From positions 1 through 64,000 of the forward strand of contig NZ_CABVQK010000015.1 in assembly GCF_902499335.1 (NCBI RefSeq): DNA of 64,000 bases, written 5' to 3'. Of this stretch, positions 54,207 through 62,024 are shown one piece after another. This DNA is from Burkholderia lata. GTDB taxonomy: Bacteria > Pseudomonadota > Gammaproteobacteria > Burkholderiales > Burkholderiaceae. The notes beneath the pieces are model-generated. The model was not told the origin of the DNA. It saw only the letters and a program-made list of their open reading frames with translations, and made no database searches. The translations under genes and the position numbers were made by a program. How positions within the stretch are numbered: the first letter of the stretch is position 1; every line of letters starts with the position of its first letter.

Positions 54207-55418
54207 TTACGCCAATGCCGGCCTGAGCTGCCTCACCGCGCGCTGGTCGATGCCCAGCCGCGCCGCCAGCCAGTCGCAGATGAATTCCTGGCCGAGCGTC
54301 GGATTGTCGACCTGGCAGTGCGCGGCGCCCGTTTCGTCCGGATCGAACAGCCTGAGCGTCGCGTCGACGCCATGCGCCTTCGCGTAGTCGTAGGTATCGG
54401 TCGCCGTCTTCAGCCCGAGCCAGTCTTCCGTGCCCTGCAGCACCAGGTACGGCACCGGAATCCGGTCGATCACACCCTGGAGGCGGAAATCCCGCGCCTT
54501 GTCGACGACTTCCTGCGGTGTCGCGCAGCCGAACACCCATTTCAGGTGGCGCCAGATGAGCCGTTCCGGCGTATCGAGCCAGCTCGCGAACAGCGACGCC
54601 ATGTCGAACATCACCGAATCCGAGACCACCGCGACGATGCGCTTTTCGAACGACGCCGCGCGCGCCGCATAGACGCCGCCGACGCTTGCGCCATACAGCG
54701 CAATCCGGCCGGGATCGACGTCACGGCGCGTGAGCAGGTAGTCGACACACGCGCCGACCGGCACTTCGGTATCCGGGCGGTTGACGATCCCCTGCCGGCG
54801 CAGCGTCCCGCCCTGCCCCGGCAGATCGACCAGCAGCAGCGACATGCCGCGCGTGAGCGCATGCTTGGGCATTTCGTGCAGCAGTTCGTCCTTGTACTCG
54901 TCGAGCCCGCCGAATGCGATCACCGCCGGCGAACGCACGTCGCCGCCCGCGCACGGGATGAAATACGCGTCGAGGTGCGCGCCGCCCTCGTACGGGATGC
55001 GCACGACCTCGCCGGCCGGCGTCAGCCCTTCGAGATAACGATGCGAGCAGCGTTCGACGCTGTCGAAGCTGTCGCGCCGCCGCGCGTCGTCATGCGCGAG
55101 GTAGAACTCCGACGACCGGTAGTAGTTGGCCGCGCGCAGCCAGTTGCTGCTCGCGGTGCGCAGGAAGCCGCGCGCGTAAGCGTCGAGCGCACGCTGTTCG
55201 CTGGCTTTCGCGAGCACCTGCCACTCGCGATACCAGCTCTCGGTATCGCCGGGCGTCATGCGTGATGCCGCGCGAAAGCACTCGCTGATCAGGCTCGCAC
55301 CTTCCTGCGCGCCGCCGAGCGTGCGCGCGAACTGGAAACTCAACTCCGGCTCGCCGGGCCATTGCACCCAGCCTTCCGCGCGATAGGCGCCGTTCATCCG
55401 ATCGTCTTGCAGACTCAT
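54207..55418 (-). CDS. Alpha/beta hydrolase, controlled by the XRE-cupin regulator
   Basis: A 403-residue alpha/beta hydrolase with an N-terminal helical cap-like region (residues 1-130) followed by the hydrolase core. The nucleophile is Ser in YGASVGG, acid candidates are in TEDWLGL, and the His is in GAAHCQVDN. The layout resembles the family of 2,6-dihydroxypseudooxynicotine hydrolase and related C-C or ester hydrolases. I chose the start at 55418 because GGAGAG lies at good spacing; further upstream the frame is low-complexity. An exact XRE-type operator lies 18 bases before the ATG. The substrate is unknown. Confidence 0.85.
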   Translation of the reverse strand: MSLQDDRMNGAYRAEGWVQWPGEPELSFQFARTLGGAQEGASLISECFRAASRMTPGDTESWYREWQVLAKASEQRALDAYARGFLRTASSNWLRAANYYRSSEFYLAHDDARRRDSFDSVERCSHRYLEGLTPAGEVVRIPYEGGAHLDAYFIPCAGGDVRSPAVIAFGGLDEYKDELLHEMPKHALTRGMSLLLVDLPGQGGTLRRQGIVNRPDTEVPVGACVDYLLTRRDVDPGRIALYGASVGGVYAARAASFEKRIVAVVSDSVMFDMASLFASWLDTPERLIWRHLKWVFGCATPQEVVDKARDFRLQGVIDRIPVPYLVLQGTEDWLGLKTATDTYDYAKAHGVDATLRLFDPDETGAAHCQVDNPTLGQEFICDWLAARLGIDQRAVRQLRPALA

Positions 55419-55435
55419 GGTCATTCTCTCCGAAA

Positions 55436-55449
55436 TTACCGATACGTAA
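55436..55449. promoter_or_regulatory. Operator copy 1 (hydrolase side)
   Basis: TTACCGATACGTAA, the exact reverse complement of the copy at 55712. It sits 18 bases upstream of the hydrolase ATG, where binding would block transcription. Confidence 0.8.
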
Positions 55450-55555
55450 ATTTCTGACCGTGAAAGCGCGCTGTCGACCTTGCGTTTCTCCATCGCCTGC
55501 GGGGCAGGCGCTTCCCGACGGCCGGGACGAGACGCGTCGCACATCCCCATTGAAT

Positions 55556-55569
55556 TTACATATCCGCAA
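55556..55569. promoter_or_regulatory. Operator copy 3 (middle, imperfect)
   Basis: TTACATATCCGCAA matches 11 of 14 positions of TTACGTATCGGTAA. It may be an auxiliary site in the middle of the divergent gap. Confidence 0.5.
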
Positions 55570-55711
55570 ATTCAGGGGCCGAAAAAACGAGACATCGTGG
55601 ATGCCCCGTTCTCGCCGTGTCGACGCCGGGGAAGTGTACGCCTCGACATCCGCCGCCGACAAGCGTCATGCAATCGATCGCCCGGGTTCGCACCGATGCG
55701 GTATATTTTCA

Positions 55712-55725
55712 TTACGTATCGGTAA
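55712..55725. promoter_or_regulatory. Operator copy 2 (regulator side)
   Basis: TTACGTATCGGTAA, identical in inverted orientation to copy 1. It is 25 bases upstream of the XRE-cupin ATG and fits autoregulation. No gene lies in the 331-base gap 55419-55749 that holds the three copies. Confidence 0.8.
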
Positions 55726-55749
55726 AAACATTCTCCCCGGCGGACGATC

Positions 55750-56412
55750 ATGAGCAAGAAAACCCGCGTCGCATCGATCCTTTCGGCGCTGCCGCTCAAA
55801 CCGCGGCGCCGCGAGCACCTGCAGGTGCCTGCCGACCAGATCGGGCAGCGGCTGCGCGCGCTGCGCCAGTCGCGCGACCTCACGCTGAACGAGGCCAGCC
55901 AGCTGACCGGCGTGCCCGCGGCGACGTTCTCGCGCATCGAGACGAACAAGATGTCGCCGACCTTCGGCGTGCTGCACCGGATCATCGAAGGCATGGGTTT
56001 CGACTGGCGCGACGTGCTGACCAACCAGCCGCGCCATCGCAACTCGCTGAGCGTGTGCCACGCGGACGACATCGTCACGACGCCCATCGCGAACATCCCG
56101 TACGAATACGCGCTGCTGCATCGCGACAGTTCGGCCGGGATGATCACGCTGCGCATGCAGGTCGACGCGCGCACGGTGGACGAAGCCGGCGGGCTCGCCG
56201 GCCACGAGGGCGACGAGTTCTGCTACGTGCTGTCGGGCGAACTGGAGCTGCACTTCGAGCACGGCGAGCCGACGCGGTTGCGCGCCGGTGAAAGCGCGCT
56301 CTTCTCGTCGCATCGGCCGCATGCGTACGTGGCGCCGTCGCCTGAAGGCGCGACGCTGCTCGTGGTGCTGACGCCGCCGGCGCAGGCACCGGCGAAGCCG
56401 CTGGCGCCGTAG
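55750..56412 (+). CDS. XRE-family regulator with cupin domain
   Basis: A 220-residue regulator. The helix-turn-helix of the XRE type is at about 30-85 (QIGQRLRALRQSRDLTLNEA, then VPAATFSRIETNKMSPTFGV). A C-terminal cupin sensor is at about 120-205 (GHEGDEFCYVLSGELELHF; SSHRPHAYVAPS). Such proteins repress neighbouring metabolic genes until a small ligand binds the cupin. It is divergent from the alpha/beta hydrolase gene, and a matching inverted operator lies in front of each gene. Confidence 0.92.
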   Translation: MSKKTRVASILSALPLKPRRREHLQVPADQIGQRLRALRQSRDLTLNEASQLTGVPAATFSRIETNKMSPTFGVLHRIIEGMGFDWRDVLTNQPRHRNSLSVCHADDIVTTPIANIPYEYALLHRDSSAGMITLRMQVDARTVDEAGGLAGHEGDEFCYVLSGELELHFEHGEPTRLRAGESALFSSHRPHAYVAPSPEGATLLVVLTPPAQAPAKPLAP

Positions 56413-56426
56413 CCCGGCGCCGTCCG

Positions 56427-56762
56427 TCAACGGGTTCTGGTTTTCTTGCCGGTGGACGGCGGCTTGACGATGACGAACTGACGACGATCCTTGCCCCTGA
56501 TCCACCGCGGCGCATTGCCGCGCCCGCTCCACTCCTTCCCGCTCGCCGGATCGCGATAGCGCGCCGGCAGCACTTTCACGATGTACGAACCCCGGCTGCC
56601 GTTGCGGCCGACCAGGTCGCGATGCTTGATCGCGTAGGTATCCATCAGCGAGTGAACCTCCGCGATCGCATCGACGCGTTCGCGTGCGCGTGCACGCTCG
56701 ATTTCCTCGTCCAGTTCGGCCAGCTCGACTACGAGCTGCGCATAGGTCTTGCTCGCGTTCAT
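56427..56762 (-). CDS. H-NS-family nucleoid protein
   Basis: A 111-residue H-NS/BpH3-like protein with an N-terminal coiled-coil dimerisation helix (residues 5-45, AQLVVELAELDEEIERARAR) and a C-terminal DNA-binding motif (RYRDPASGKEWSGRGNAPRW). The MNASKTYAQL start at 56762 is the natural one; the earlier in-frame Met-rich stretch is low-complexity. Proteins of this group silence AT-rich acquired DNA. It stands alone between the XRE and TetR genes and is convergent with the XRE gene. Confidence 0.9.
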   Translation of the reverse strand: MNASKTYAQLVVELAELDEEIERARARERVDAIAEVHSLMDTYAIKHRDLVGRNGSRGSYIVKVLPARYRDPASGKEWSGRGNAPRWIRGKDRRQFVIVKPPSTGKKTRTR

Positions 56763-57095
56763 CTTCTGCTTCCTGCCCCGCATCCGCATCCGCATGCGAA
56801 CCGGCATGATTCGCATGACTAACTGACTGTTTCACGACGCCCCGTGACGGCCGCATTGACTCGATCGGCAAGCGGCTCGCGTCGGCGCATCGAAGCACGC
56901 GACACGAGAGCAACGACACGCCGCCACGCACCGGCACACAGTGCGCGCCCCCGCGTCGACACGAACGCCCTCCCGGGGATCCCCGTTACCGACATTCGGC
57001 GACACAATCGCGCCCTGCGTTTCAAATATCGAGTGATATTTGAAACGCGATCGTAATGGTATCTATCTCAAATATCAACTGATATCCTTCCGGCC
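56763..57095. other. Intergenic region between H-NS-like and TetR genes
   Basis: About 330 bases with no supported gene. The first part is GC-rich and featureless. The last 80 bases are AT-rich and carry the TetR operator dyads (57017-57048 and a weaker one at 57072-57085, ATATC-AACT-GATAT). Confidence 0.5.
57017..57048. promoter_or_regulatory. TetR-type operator palindrome
   Basis: Perfect 14-bp arms GCGTTTCAAATATC and GATATTTGAAACGC with a GAGT spacer, 48 bases upstream of the TetR ATG. A shorter related dyad follows at 57072-57085. This is a textbook TetR autoregulatory site. Confidence 0.8.
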
Positions 57096-57722
57096 ATGAA
57101 CATGGCCTCCCGTCCCCCGCGGCTGACCCGCGAAGAAAGCCGCTTGCAGACCCGCGCCCATTTGCTCGCCGCGGCCAAGCGGCTGTTCGTCGACCGCGGG
57201 TTCGGCGCCACGTCGCTCAGGGATATCGCTGCGGAGGCCGGCTATACGCAGGGTGCGTTCTATTCGAACTTCGCGAGCAAGGAGGCGTTGTTCGTCGAAC
57301 TGATGCGGGAGCGTTCAAAGACGCAAGTGGCCGACATTGCCCGGGCGCTGAGCAATCCCTCCGCGTCCGGGGAGGACATATTGAATGCGCTGGATGTCTG
57401 GTCGCGGACCGTCGATGCCGAGCCCGAGTGGTCGGTGCTGGGCGTCGAGTTCAAGCTTCAGGGGCGGCGCAACCCCGCCTTCGCGATGGCGTCGCAGGCG
57501 TTGCTGGACACGCACCGCGATGGCCTCGCCTATTGCATCGAACAGATTTTCGCGCGGCTGAAGAAAGTGCCGCCCGAATCGCCGACCGTCCTGGCCATTG
57601 CGTTCATGGGGCTCTCGCAAGGCCTGTCGCTGCAGCAGTCGATCCTGTCCGAGGTGCCGATCGGGCACATGGTCATGGTGTTCCTGCGCAGCCTGCTGGC
57701 GACGGCCGCGCCGGTGCGTTGA
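57096..57722 (+). CDS. TetR-family transcriptional regulator
   Basis: A 208-residue TetR regulator. The helix-turn-helix is at about 15-60 (QTRAHLLAAAKRLFVDRGFG, TSLRDIAAEAGYTQGAFYSN). A variable ligand-binding helical domain follows, ending in VMVFLRSLLATAA. A strong palindrome in front of it implies autoregulation. The convergent reductase gene across the terminator at 57753 is not an obvious target. A half-site identical to one operator arm lies before alkB at 61991. The ligand is unknown. Confidence 0.92.
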   Translation: MNMASRPPRLTREESRLQTRAHLLAAAKRLFVDRGFGATSLRDIAAEAGYTQGAFYSNFASKEALFVELMRERSKTQVADIARALSNPSASGEDILNALDVWSRTVDAEPEWSVLGVEFKLQGRRNPAFAMASQALLDTHRDGLAYCIEQIFARLKKVPPESPTVLAIAFMGLSQGLSLQQSILSEVPIGHMVMVFLRSLLATAAPVR

Positions 57723-57752
57723 CCGGAAGGGCCGCGGACGAAAGGAAAATGG

Positions 57753-57773
57753 CCGGCTCCGCGATGGAGCCGG
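57753..57773. terminator. Bidirectional hairpin after the TetR gene
   Basis: CCGGCTCC and GGAGCCGG around a GCGAT loop, in the gap between two convergent genes. Confidence 0.6.
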
Positions 57774-57905
57774 ATCGCGCGTGATGCCGTTCGGCCAGTT
57801 GCGGCCGTGCGACATGCGCGATGGCGCCCGTATCCGGGCAGTGCCGCGGCACCGCTCACGAACGCCGCGATGTCACGGCGGTTTGCCGCCGGCGGACGTG
57901 CGGCA

Positions 57906-58778
57906 TCACGCCCGCAGGATCTCCTCCGCGACCTGTTCGAACGGCACGCGTCCTTGTCGAAGCTCGACCGTGTCGTCGCTCCCGAAGTCGATGTGGCCGC
58001 TGTTCAGCCCGCGATTCAGTTCGATGAATCCATTGATCGCCACGCTCGAGAACGGATTCATCGCGAGTACCCCGGCCCACTCCGCAGGCTCGAGCGCCAC
58101 CGGCCGCACCGGTCGATTCAGCGCGCGCGCAAAGATTGCCGCGATGTCGGCGGGCGAATATGCAACCGGCCCTTCCAGCCCGATCTTCCGGATGCCCGCC
58201 CAGTCTTCACGCAGGAGGTCCGCCGCGATGCGGCCGATATCCTCGGTCGCGACCATCGGAATGGCGCGCTCGACCGGCACCAGCAGGCTCGGCAGGATGC
58301 CTTGTGCGCGCGCCGGATCGACGACGCGCGCCCAGTTCTCCATGAAATACGCCGCGCGCAGGAACACGACGGGAATACCCAGTTCAGCCAGTCGTTGCTC
58401 GGCCGTGCGGTTGGTCCCGATCACGCCGGTGCCGCTCGATCGATCGGCGCCGACCGACGACAGCAGCACGAGTTTCGGCAAGCCCGCCGCGCGCACCGCT
58501 TCGGCGACAGCGCACGCCGTCACGTCCGCGTGTTCGAACAGATTCTCCAGTGCATAGTTGGGCGGCTTGACCAGATACGCGCCGCGCGCACCGGCGAATG
58601 CACGCGTCAGCGCGGCAGCGTCGGCCAGATCGGCAACCGCCACTTCCGCGCCCTGCGCAGCCCAGCGCGCCGCCTTCGCGCGATCGCGCACGACCACGCG
58701 CACCGTGACGCCCGCATCGATCAGCGCCTGGGCCGCGACGGCTCCCGTGCGCCCGGTGACACCCGTAACAACGAACAT
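57906..58778 (-). CDS. NmrA-like NAD(P)-binding reductase
   Basis: A 290-residue atypical SDR of the NmrA/QOR2-like family. The cofactor motif is VVTGVTGRTGAVAAQALIDA (residues 3-22), followed by RVVVRDRAKAARW. It lacks the usual active-site Tyr-x-x-x-Lys of classical SDRs, as many family members do; some reduce quinones and others sense NADP. I chose the start MFVVTGVTG at 58778 because GGGAGA lies upstream. It is divergent from a LysR gene with a palindromic LysR-type dyad between. Confidence 0.85.
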   Translation of the reverse strand: MFVVTGVTGRTGAVAAQALIDAGVTVRVVVRDRAKAARWAAQGAEVAVADLADAAALTRAFAGARGAYLVKPPNYALENLFEHADVTACAVAEAVRAAGLPKLVLLSSVGADRSSGTGVIGTNRTAEQRLAELGIPVVFLRAAYFMENWARVVDPARAQGILPSLLVPVERAIPMVATEDIGRIAADLLREDWAGIRKIGLEGPVAYSPADIAAIFARALNRPVRPVALEPAEWAGVLAMNPFSSVAINGFIELNRGLNSGHIDFGSDDTVELRQGRVPFEQVAEEILRA

Positions 58779-58794
58779 GTGTTCTCCCGACAGC

Positions 58795-58813
58795 CGCTCC
58801 ACCCGTTGGAGCG
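58795..58813. promoter_or_regulatory. LysR-type dyad between reductase and LysR genes
   Basis: CGCTCCA-CCCGT-TGGAGCG, with perfect 7-bp arms; a T-N11-A fits within it. It lies in the 86-base divergent gap. Confidence 0.6.
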
Positions 58814-58864
58814 ATGGCTTCGATGATGTACGCTGGCCTCACATAACTCAAATGCATACCGATC

Positions 58865-59827
58865 ATGTCCAGCATGCACGAAGTGGATTTGCGCGCCGTC
58901 GATCTCAACCTGCTCAAGCTGCTCGACGCGTTGCTCAAGGAACGCAGCGTCACGCGCGCCGGCGTGCGGCTCGGCCTGACCCAGCCGGCGGCAAGCCGCG
59001 CGCTGGGCCGGCTGCGCACGCTGCTCGGCGATCGCGTCGTCGTGCGTACGCCAAAGGGGCTGGAGTTCACGCCGCGCGCGGCGTCGCTCGCCTTGCGCGT
59101 GTCGCGCGTGCTGACGGAAGCGGCCAGCATCGTCGCGCCGGCCGAATTCGATCCAGCCACTGCGCGCGGGCAGTTCTCGATCGCGAGCCTCGATCACATG
59201 GCGCTGACGCTGTTGCCTGACGTAAATGCGCGGCTGGAACGGCACGCGCCTGGAATGGATCTCGACGTGCCGCCGTCACGCGGCAACAACGTCGAACTCG
59301 TGGTGGACGGCACGGCCGGTATCGCGCTCGGCGCGTTCGACGACGACACCCTGCCCGCCGGCATCTACCGTCGCAAGCTTTACGACGACAGCCTGGTCTG
59401 CATCATGCGCAACGGGCATCCTGCGCTGTCCGCGCGGCTGACGCCGAAGCGATTCGCGGCGCTGTCGCACGTGCTGGTGACGATCGGCGGCCGCGGCGGC
59501 GAGATGGTCGACGCGGCCCTCGCGCGACAAGGGCTGCACCGGCGCATCGCGATGCGGCTACCGCATTTTCTGGTTGCGCCGATGGTCGTCGCGAAGAGCG
59601 ACATGACGGTGGTGCTGCCGCGCCGGCTCGCGCAGCATGTCGCGCAGTCGATGCCGGTCACGCTCGCCGAACTGCCGGTCGAGGTCGCCCCTTTCGCGTT
59701 GACGATGATCTGGCATGAGCGCACGCACGACGATCCGGCGTACGGGTGGCTGCGCCGGCAGATTGCCGAGATGGTGCAGGAAATGGAGCCACGGCCTTCG
59801 CGCCGACGCAGCCGCTACATCGACTGA
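58865..59827 (+). CDS. LysR-family regulator (NahR-like)
   Basis: A 320-residue LysR protein: VDLRAVDLNLLKLLDALLKE opening, helix-turn-helix in GVRLGLTQPAASRALGRL, then VRTPKGLEFTPRAASL. The effector domain follows, with a basic Ser/Arg-rich C-terminal tail. It is divergent from the NmrA-like reductase and probably controls it. Its 3' end overlaps the 3' end of the AraC gene by 13 bases. Confidence 0.92.
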   Translation: MSSMHEVDLRAVDLNLLKLLDALLKERSVTRAGVRLGLTQPAASRALGRLRTLLGDRVVVRTPKGLEFTPRAASLALRVSRVLTEAASIVAPAEFDPATARGQFSIASLDHMALTLLPDVNARLERHAPGMDLDVPPSRGNNVELVVDGTAGIALGAFDDDTLPAGIYRRKLYDDSLVCIMRNGHPALSARLTPKRFAALSHVLVTIGGRGGEMVDAALARQGLHRRIAMRLPHFLVAPMVVAKSDMTVVLPRRLAQHVAQSMPVTLAELPVEVAPFALTMIWHERTHDDPAYGWLRRQIAEMVQEMEPRPSRRRSRYID

Positions 59828-60822
59828 CGATATTCCGACGGCGACATGCCCTCCCAGCGCCTGAACGCGCGCCGGAAATTCCCGAGGCTGTCGTAGCCGA
59901 GCAGAAACGCGATTTCCTGCAGGCTGAGCTTGCCGGACTTCACGCTCTCGATCGCCAGCTTGTGACGCACGCTTTCCAGTATCTCGCGGTACGACGTGCC
60001 TTCGTCCGCGAGCCGCCGATGCATCGTGCGCGGCGTGACGTTCAGCAATTGCGCGGTCGATCGCTGCGTCGGGAAATCGCCGACCTTCTCGAACATCAGC
60101 CGGCGGATCCTGGATGAAAACGCCTGCTGCCGGTTCTGGTTCGCGAGTTCGACCTGGCAGATGCGCACCGCCTCCGTCAGCGCGTGCGGGTTACTGGTGC
60201 CGAGCGGCCGGTCGAGTTCCGCCACCGGAAACGCCATGCCCGCCCAGTCGACCCCATAGCGCACGTCGCAACCGAACAGCTCGCCCGACAGCGCCGCATA
60301 GCCGGGCACGTCGAACGGGAACGCGACGAACGATGCGCGGCTCGTGCCTCGCGTGATGTAGTCGAGCAGATTCTTGATCGTCAGCACGATCGCTTCCATC
60401 ACCGGCTGCCGGATGTCGCCCAGCGGATGACGTTCGACGAACGCGAGCCGCGCATGTTCGCCCACGATCTCGAGCTTCGCGGAAACGAGCGACGTGCGCA
60501 CCTGCACGAACCGCTCGATCAGCTCCAGCGCCTGCCGCGCCGTCACGCTGTTGGCGACGGCATAGCCCAGTACGCCGTGGCTGCCGACGCGCAGGCGTTC
60601 ACCGACCAGCAGCCCGAATGCCGGCTCGCCGGTTGCGTCGAGCGCATCGCCGACCAGCCGCATGAACGCGTCGAACGAAAAATCCCGGATCGTCAGCTCG
60701 CCGTTCGGCCCCGGATGCTGCAGTTGCACAAACCAGTCGGGCGGACGCCCGCCCATGCGCACCAGCTGATCGGCGATCTGGATCGCGTACTGCGGTTGAA
60801 GAAAAAAGTCCGTCTCGGACAT
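59815..60822 (-). CDS. AraC/XylS-family regulator of the alk-type module
   Basis: A 335-residue AraC-type protein. Its N-terminal two-thirds is the arabinose-binding/OruR-like domain (QLVRMGGRPPDWFVQLQHPG ... GVDWAGMAFPVAELDRPLGT). The C-terminal double helix-turn-helix has the signature STAQLLNVTPRTMHRRLADE and later SLQEIAFLLGYDSLGNFRRA. It is divergent from the reductase and AlkB genes, like AlkR of Acinetobacter, the XylS/AraC-type activator of its alkane hydroxylase. The start MSETDFF at 60822 is supported by the family start. An 8-bp inverted repeat lies in the gap. Confidence 0.9.
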   Translation of the reverse strand: MSETDFFLQPQYAIQIADQLVRMGGRPPDWFVQLQHPGPNGELTIRDFSFDAFMRLVGDALDATGEPAFGLLVGERLRVGSHGVLGYAVANSVTARQALELIERFVQVRTSLVSAKLEIVGEHARLAFVERHPLGDIRQPVMEAIVLTIKNLLDYITRGTSRASFVAFPFDVPGYAALSGELFGCDVRYGVDWAGMAFPVAELDRPLGTSNPHALTEAVRICQVELANQNRQQAFSSRIRRLMFEKVGDFPTQRSTAQLLNVTPRTMHRRLADEGTSYREILESVRHKLAIESVKSGKLSLQEIAFLLGYDSLGNFRRAFRRWEGMSPSEYRQSM

Positions 60823-60852
60823 GTCGGGTTTCCCGGGTGAGCGACGGACATC

Positions 60853-60884
60853 AATTGACAATAAATGCGCCATCGATGTCAATT
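60853..60884. promoter_or_regulatory. Inverted repeat overlapping divergent promoters
   Basis: AATTGACA and TGTCAATT, perfect 8-bp arms with a 16-base spacer. Each arm contains a TTGACA -35-like hexamer facing outward, so divergent promoters for the AraC and reductase genes may sit here. GTCAATCGC at 60929 is a further direct half-copy. Probable AraC-type target. Confidence 0.6.
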
Positions 60885-60957
60885 CGCGCACTCCCGTAAC
60901 GCCGGCCGGCTCCCTACGATGAAGCCACGTCAATCGCTACGGCCGCATGGGGAGAAC

Positions 60958-61989
60958 ATGTTCCGATTCCTGACAAAAACCAAGACTGTGAAGGCCGTCA
61001 TCAACGATCGCGCCATCACGGTCGAGCCGGCGGAAACGCTGTTGCAGGCAGCGCTGCGCCACGGCATCGACTTCCCGCACAGCTGCCGTGTCGGTGGCTG
61101 CGCGACCTGCAAGTGCAAGCTCGTCGACGGGCGCGTGAAAGAGCTGACGCAGACCGGCTACATCCTGTCCAACGACGATCTCGACCAGGGTTTCATCCTC
61201 GCGTGCCAGAGCATCCCGCAAACGGACGTGACGATCGCCGTCGACACGAGCCGGCAAGCCGCGCGACGGACGATCGACGGCCGCGTGATCGGCCAGGACC
61301 GCCTGACCCACGACATCGTCCGCCTGCGCGTTCAACTCGACGAATCGCTGCCGTACAAGGCCGGACAGTACGCGCTGCTGTCGATCGCGTCGCTGCCCGG
61401 CGAGGCACGTCATTACTCGTTCGCGACCAGCGTTCGGCCGAATGCGCAGGTGAATTTCCTCGTCCGCAAGGTGCCCGGCGGCGTGTTCTCGGGCCACGTT
61501 CATGCGCACGATCTCGTCGGCCATGCCGTGAGCGTCGAAGGCCCGCTCGGCGATTTCTGGATGCGCCCCGCCGAGGCCCCGCTGATCCTGATCGCCGGCG
61601 GCAGCGGGCTCGCACCCATTCTCGCGATGCTCGAAGACGGCGTCGCGGCACGCACCATGCGTGCGGTCACGCTGCTGTTCGGCGCACGCGCGCAGCACGA
61701 CCTGTATGCGCTCGACATGATTCACGACCTCGCCGCCCGCTGGCGGGGCCGCTTCGATTTTCAACCGATCCTGTCCGACGAGCCGGCCGATTCGCCATGG
61801 CGCGGCTCGCGCGGGATGGTGACCGACGCCATCGCGGCCGACCTGCCGGAGGAGACGCACGCCTACCTGTGCGGGCCGCCCCGCATGATCGATGCGGCGA
61901 CCGACGTGCTGGTCGCGCGCGGCCTCTCCCGCTCGCGGATTCACGCGGACCGCTTCACCACGCAGCACGACATGCAGGCAGCCGCCTGA
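60958..61989 (+). CDS. Ferredoxin-type 2Fe-2S/FAD/NAD reductase (XylA-like)
   Basis: A 343-residue electron-transfer flavoprotein. The N-terminal plant-type 2Fe-2S domain has C43, C48, C51 and C83 (HSCRVGGCATCKCK ... ILACQS). The FAD domain has RHYS and GQYALLS, and the NAD(P)H domain has LILIAGGSGLAPILAML and YLCGPPRMID. Domain order matches XylA, the reductase of xylene monooxygenase, closely (KVGSCGTCKYK-type cluster, PGGVFSG, DADRF-like end). It feeds electrons directly to the AlkB-type oxygenase that follows after 35 bases. GGGGAG precedes the ATG. No rubredoxin gene is visible. Confidence 0.92.
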   Translation: MFRFLTKTKTVKAVINDRAITVEPAETLLQAALRHGIDFPHSCRVGGCATCKCKLVDGRVKELTQTGYILSNDDLDQGFILACQSIPQTDVTIAVDTSRQAARRTIDGRVIGQDRLTHDIVRLRVQLDESLPYKAGQYALLSIASLPGEARHYSFATSVRPNAQVNFLVRKVPGGVFSGHVHAHDLVGHAVSVEGPLGDFWMRPAEAPLILIAGGSGLAPILAMLEDGVAARTMRAVTLLFGARAQHDLYALDMIHDLAARWRGRFDFQPILSDEPADSPWRGSRGMVTDAIAADLPEETHAYLCGPPRMIDAATDVLVARGLSRSRIHADRFTTQHDMQAAA

Positions 61990-62024
61990 CTTTCAAATAT
62001 CGGCATGGAGGAGGAGACACCGAG

